In this document: positions 62,278 to 64,000 of the stretch, in pieces | Layout: each line of letters starts with the position of its first letter | Position numbering within the stretch: the first letter of the stretch is position 1 | Assembly (NCBI RefSeq): GCF_001761365.1 | Contig: NZ_CP017477.1 | Span: 1,601,001-1,665,000, forward strand | Source of the DNA: Polaribacter vadi | GTDB taxonomy: Bacteria > Bacteroidota > Bacteroidia > Flavobacteriales > Flavobacteriaceae | Reading direction: 5' to 3' | DNA: 64,000 nucleotides | Notes under the pieces: model-generated | The model's database searches: none | Told to the model about the DNA's origin: nothing | Seen by the model: the letters and a program-made list of their open reading frames with translations, nothing else | Position numbers and translations under genes: made by a program

Positions 62278-63624
62278 TTAGTTGATTTTTATCGATTTTA
62301 TGGCTGTTTGTCTTTCATTTACATACTCAAAAGTATCATCGCCAAAAAAACCAGCTTCCTCCAACATAATTCTAATATCTTTATTCCATTCTTTTATAAA
62401 AACAGTTGTATTTAGCTCAATTGCATAGGCAGTATTTTTTTGAAGTGGATAATCTCCATTAAAAGGAACGCCATTTTGAGAATCCCACATTCCAATTGTG
62501 GTTCCTGTAGAATGTCCATATTTTCCTAATGGATGTGTATAAATTGATGGCAATAATCCTTCTTCTTTTCCTTGAGATAAAGATTGAGCGAGAATTTCAT
62601 TTCCTGTTAATCCAGATTTCATAGTACTCGTTAAAATATCTTGAACACGATTTCCTTTCTTGAAAGCATCTTTTAAAAATTGAGGAACCTCAGTTTCATC
62701 ATCCTTTAAGATATAAGCATGCTGTTGGCAATCTGTATTTAAACCAATATAAGTGATGCCAAAATCGCAATGCAATAAATCACCTTTTTGAATTATTTTT
62801 TCGTCTTTTCCTTTAGAAAAAGATTCAATATGAGATTTTAAGGCTTCGTTATTTCTTTGAACATCAATCGTTGGATGAAACCAAGTTTCCAAACCCAAAT
62901 CCGTAACTTTTTGGCGTAAATACCAAACTAAATCTTCTGTAGTAGTTTCACCAGAAATAATTGTTTTTTCAGAAAAAGTTTCATCAATGATATCATGTGT
63001 TATTTTTACCAAATCTCTGAATAAAGCTAGCTCTTTTTCAGTTCTAGTTTCTATCCAAGCAATGCCTAATTTTTCTGCGGATATTAATTTATCACTTAAT
63101 TCTATAGGTAAATTTTCTACTAATTCATCATAATCAGTTTTTACCAAACCATCTGCCAAAGCAAAATGTTTAGACATATTAATGCCAATAGACTTAGGAT
63201 TTCTCTTCTTTATAATTTCTGCCAAAGCTTTCCATTGGTTAGGTTCTTTTTCTTTGTCCCAAGCAGATTTAATACTTTTACCAAAATCATATCTTGCAAC
63301 AGCTAATCTTTCTAATGTGTTTTTTTCTTTATTTCGATAAAAAATAATGATGGTTCTTCTTCTTGCATTTAACCAAGTTGCAGGTAACATCGTTTTTAAA
63401 ATAGGGTCTTCATTATATTCTCTGGAAATTAATAGCCACATATCAATATTGGCTTTATCCATTAACTCTGGGAGTAAATTTGTAAATCTATCTTCTAAAA
63501 GTTCATCCTTTAAAGAAGCTCTATCTTGTTCTTTTAAAATTGAATACTTAGTAGAGTCTGCTTTTCTTATATCGCAAGAAAATAAAATGCAAAAGATTAG
63601 TAAAGCAACAAATTTATATTTCAT
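62278..63624 (-). CDS. M24-family (Xaa-Pro aminopeptidase-like) lipoprotein
   Basis: A 448-aa lipoprotein peptidase (signal MKYKFVALLIFCILFSC, C17 lipid site). The N-terminal creatinase-like domain (about 40-210) precedes the pita-bread catalytic domain (about 215-440). Metal ligands are visible in order: HCDFGITYIGLNTD (two Asp, about 287-300), THPLGKYGHSTG (His, about 369), AIELNT (Glu) and LEEAGFF (Glu). Probably removes N-terminal residues before proline or similar in the periplasm. The first gene of a three-gene unit with tag and a membrane protein. Confidence 0.88.
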   Translation of the reverse strand: MKYKFVALLIFCILFSCDIRKADSTKYSILKEQDRASLKDELLEDRFTNLLPELMDKANIDMWLLISREYNEDPILKTMLPATWLNARRRTIIIFYRNKEKNTLERLAVARYDFGKSIKSAWDKEKEPNQWKALAEIIKKRNPKSIGINMSKHFALADGLVKTDYDELVENLPIELSDKLISAEKLGIAWIETRTEKELALFRDLVKITHDIIDETFSEKTIISGETTTEDLVWYLRQKVTDLGLETWFHPTIDVQRNNEALKSHIESFSKGKDEKIIQKGDLLHCDFGITYIGLNTDCQQHAYILKDDETEVPQFLKDAFKKGNRVQDILTSTMKSGLTGNEILAQSLSQGKEEGLLPSIYTHPLGKYGHSTGTTIGMWDSQNGVPFNGDYPLQKNTAYAIELNTTVFIKEWNKDIRIMLEEAGFFGDDTFEYVNERQTAIKSIKIN

Positions 63625-63807
63625 ATAAATATTTTAAGTTTTAAAATTAATATTAATAGAATTAAAATCCTTATATTTTGGAATAATTTTTGAATATATT
63701 ATTACTTTACTAACTTAAAAGAGGCGTTAACTCATTTTAAGTTTTCAAAGAAAGAATACTAAACTACTTTTGAAATATAATAATATATTAATTTTAAAAA
63801 CATACAT

Positions 63808-64000
63808 ATGAAATTTTTAAAACAACTACTTTTTATATTCACAATCGGAATTTTGTTATGGTCTTGTGGCTCATCGAACCTAAATAATACAACAAAAAAA
63901 GAAGAACCTGTTGTAATTGCAAATGATAGTTTAGAATATGAAATTATAATAATTGACCCTGGTTTTACTGCATTTTTAAACAGTATTGCACAACCTGAAG
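63808..64000 (+). CDS. DUF6146-type lipoprotein (partial, runs off the end)
   Basis: The first 64 codons only. MKFLKQLLFIFTIGILLWSC is a lipoprotein signal with C20. After a short Asn/Lys linker, DSLEYEIIIIDPGFTAFLNSIAQPE is the beginning of a conserved domain that I associate with DUF6146 family proteins of Bacteroidota. No function is known. The rest lies outside the window. Divergent from the M24 gene across a 180-bp AT-rich gap. Confidence 0.72.
   Translation, partial: MKFLKQLLFIFTIGILLWSCGSSNLNNTTKKEEPVVIANDSLEYEIIIIDPGFTAFLNSIAQPE

Overview
The window is AT-rich chromosomal DNA from a member of the Flavobacteriaceae, probably a marine Polaribacter/Tenacibaculum-like bacterium (genus is an inference). 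Supporting signs are Bacteroidota-type promoters (-7 box TAnnTTTG), Bacteroidota families (DUF4920, DUF3124, DUF6146, DUF6428), an NhaD antiporter, lipoproteins with an SC lipobox, four-helix-bundle (IVP-type) proteins and dense dispersed hairpin repeats between genes. No rRNA, CRISPR array, transposase or clear prophage was seen.

Layout. 0.2-1.2 kb: a WlbA/WbpB-type sugar dehydrogenase at the edge of a polysaccharide locus. 1.2-3.3 kb: a 2-kb gene-free mosaic of dispersed repeats. 3.3-6.4 kb: four unrecognised genes (two small paralogous HTH-like proteins, a 360-aa and a 250-aa protein), followed by repeats, a 16-nt tRNA fragment and two tandem tRNA-Val(TAC) genes. 7.2-14.1 kb: folC, then GDP-fucose and UDP-glucuronate genes (gmd, fcl, ugd) and two small nucleotidyltransferases. 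gmd, fcl, ugd and the four-helix-bundle gene between gmd and fcl are separated by odd word-like repeats. 14.3-20.4 kb: tonB-exbD-exbB, nhaD, a Glu/Leu-type dehydrogenase and anmK. 20.5-31.6 kb: acyl-CoA dehydrogenase, a TruA-like enzyme, then a nitrogen-assimilation block of outer-membrane barrel protein, amtB, gltB and gltD. 32-36 kb: a BlaI/M56 (BlaR1-like) regulatory operon with a TPR protein and a TonB-C-like lipoprotein. 36-40 kb: phnA, a GIY-YIG protein, a 4 x 150-bp tandem array and ade. 40-53 kb: mostly housekeeping genes (M23 peptidase, propeller-amidohydrolase, formyl-THF cyclo-ligase, corA, hemW, ruvC, mnmD, ilvE). 53.4-56.8 kb: a tight three-gene operon of RimK-like ATP-grasp ligase, GCS2-type carboxylate-amine ligase and N-formylglutamate amidohydrolase-like protein, the best candidate for a little-described biosynthetic system. 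56.9-60 kb: an arsenic operon (arsR, DUF6428, arsC-like, OsmC, acr3) with two matching candidate ArsR operators. 60-64 kb: MazG-like hydrolase, small membrane proteins, tag, an M24 peptidase and the start of a DUF6146 lipoprotein.

The strongest non-coding signals are: the 150-bp tandem array that carries the last codons of ade; families of short hairpins whose stems differ between copies but stay paired through compensatory changes; word-like degenerate repeats placed just upstream of sugar-nucleotide genes; and paired ACTA-N6-TAGT operators in front of blaI. All functional calls come from reading motifs by eye; no database search was run.
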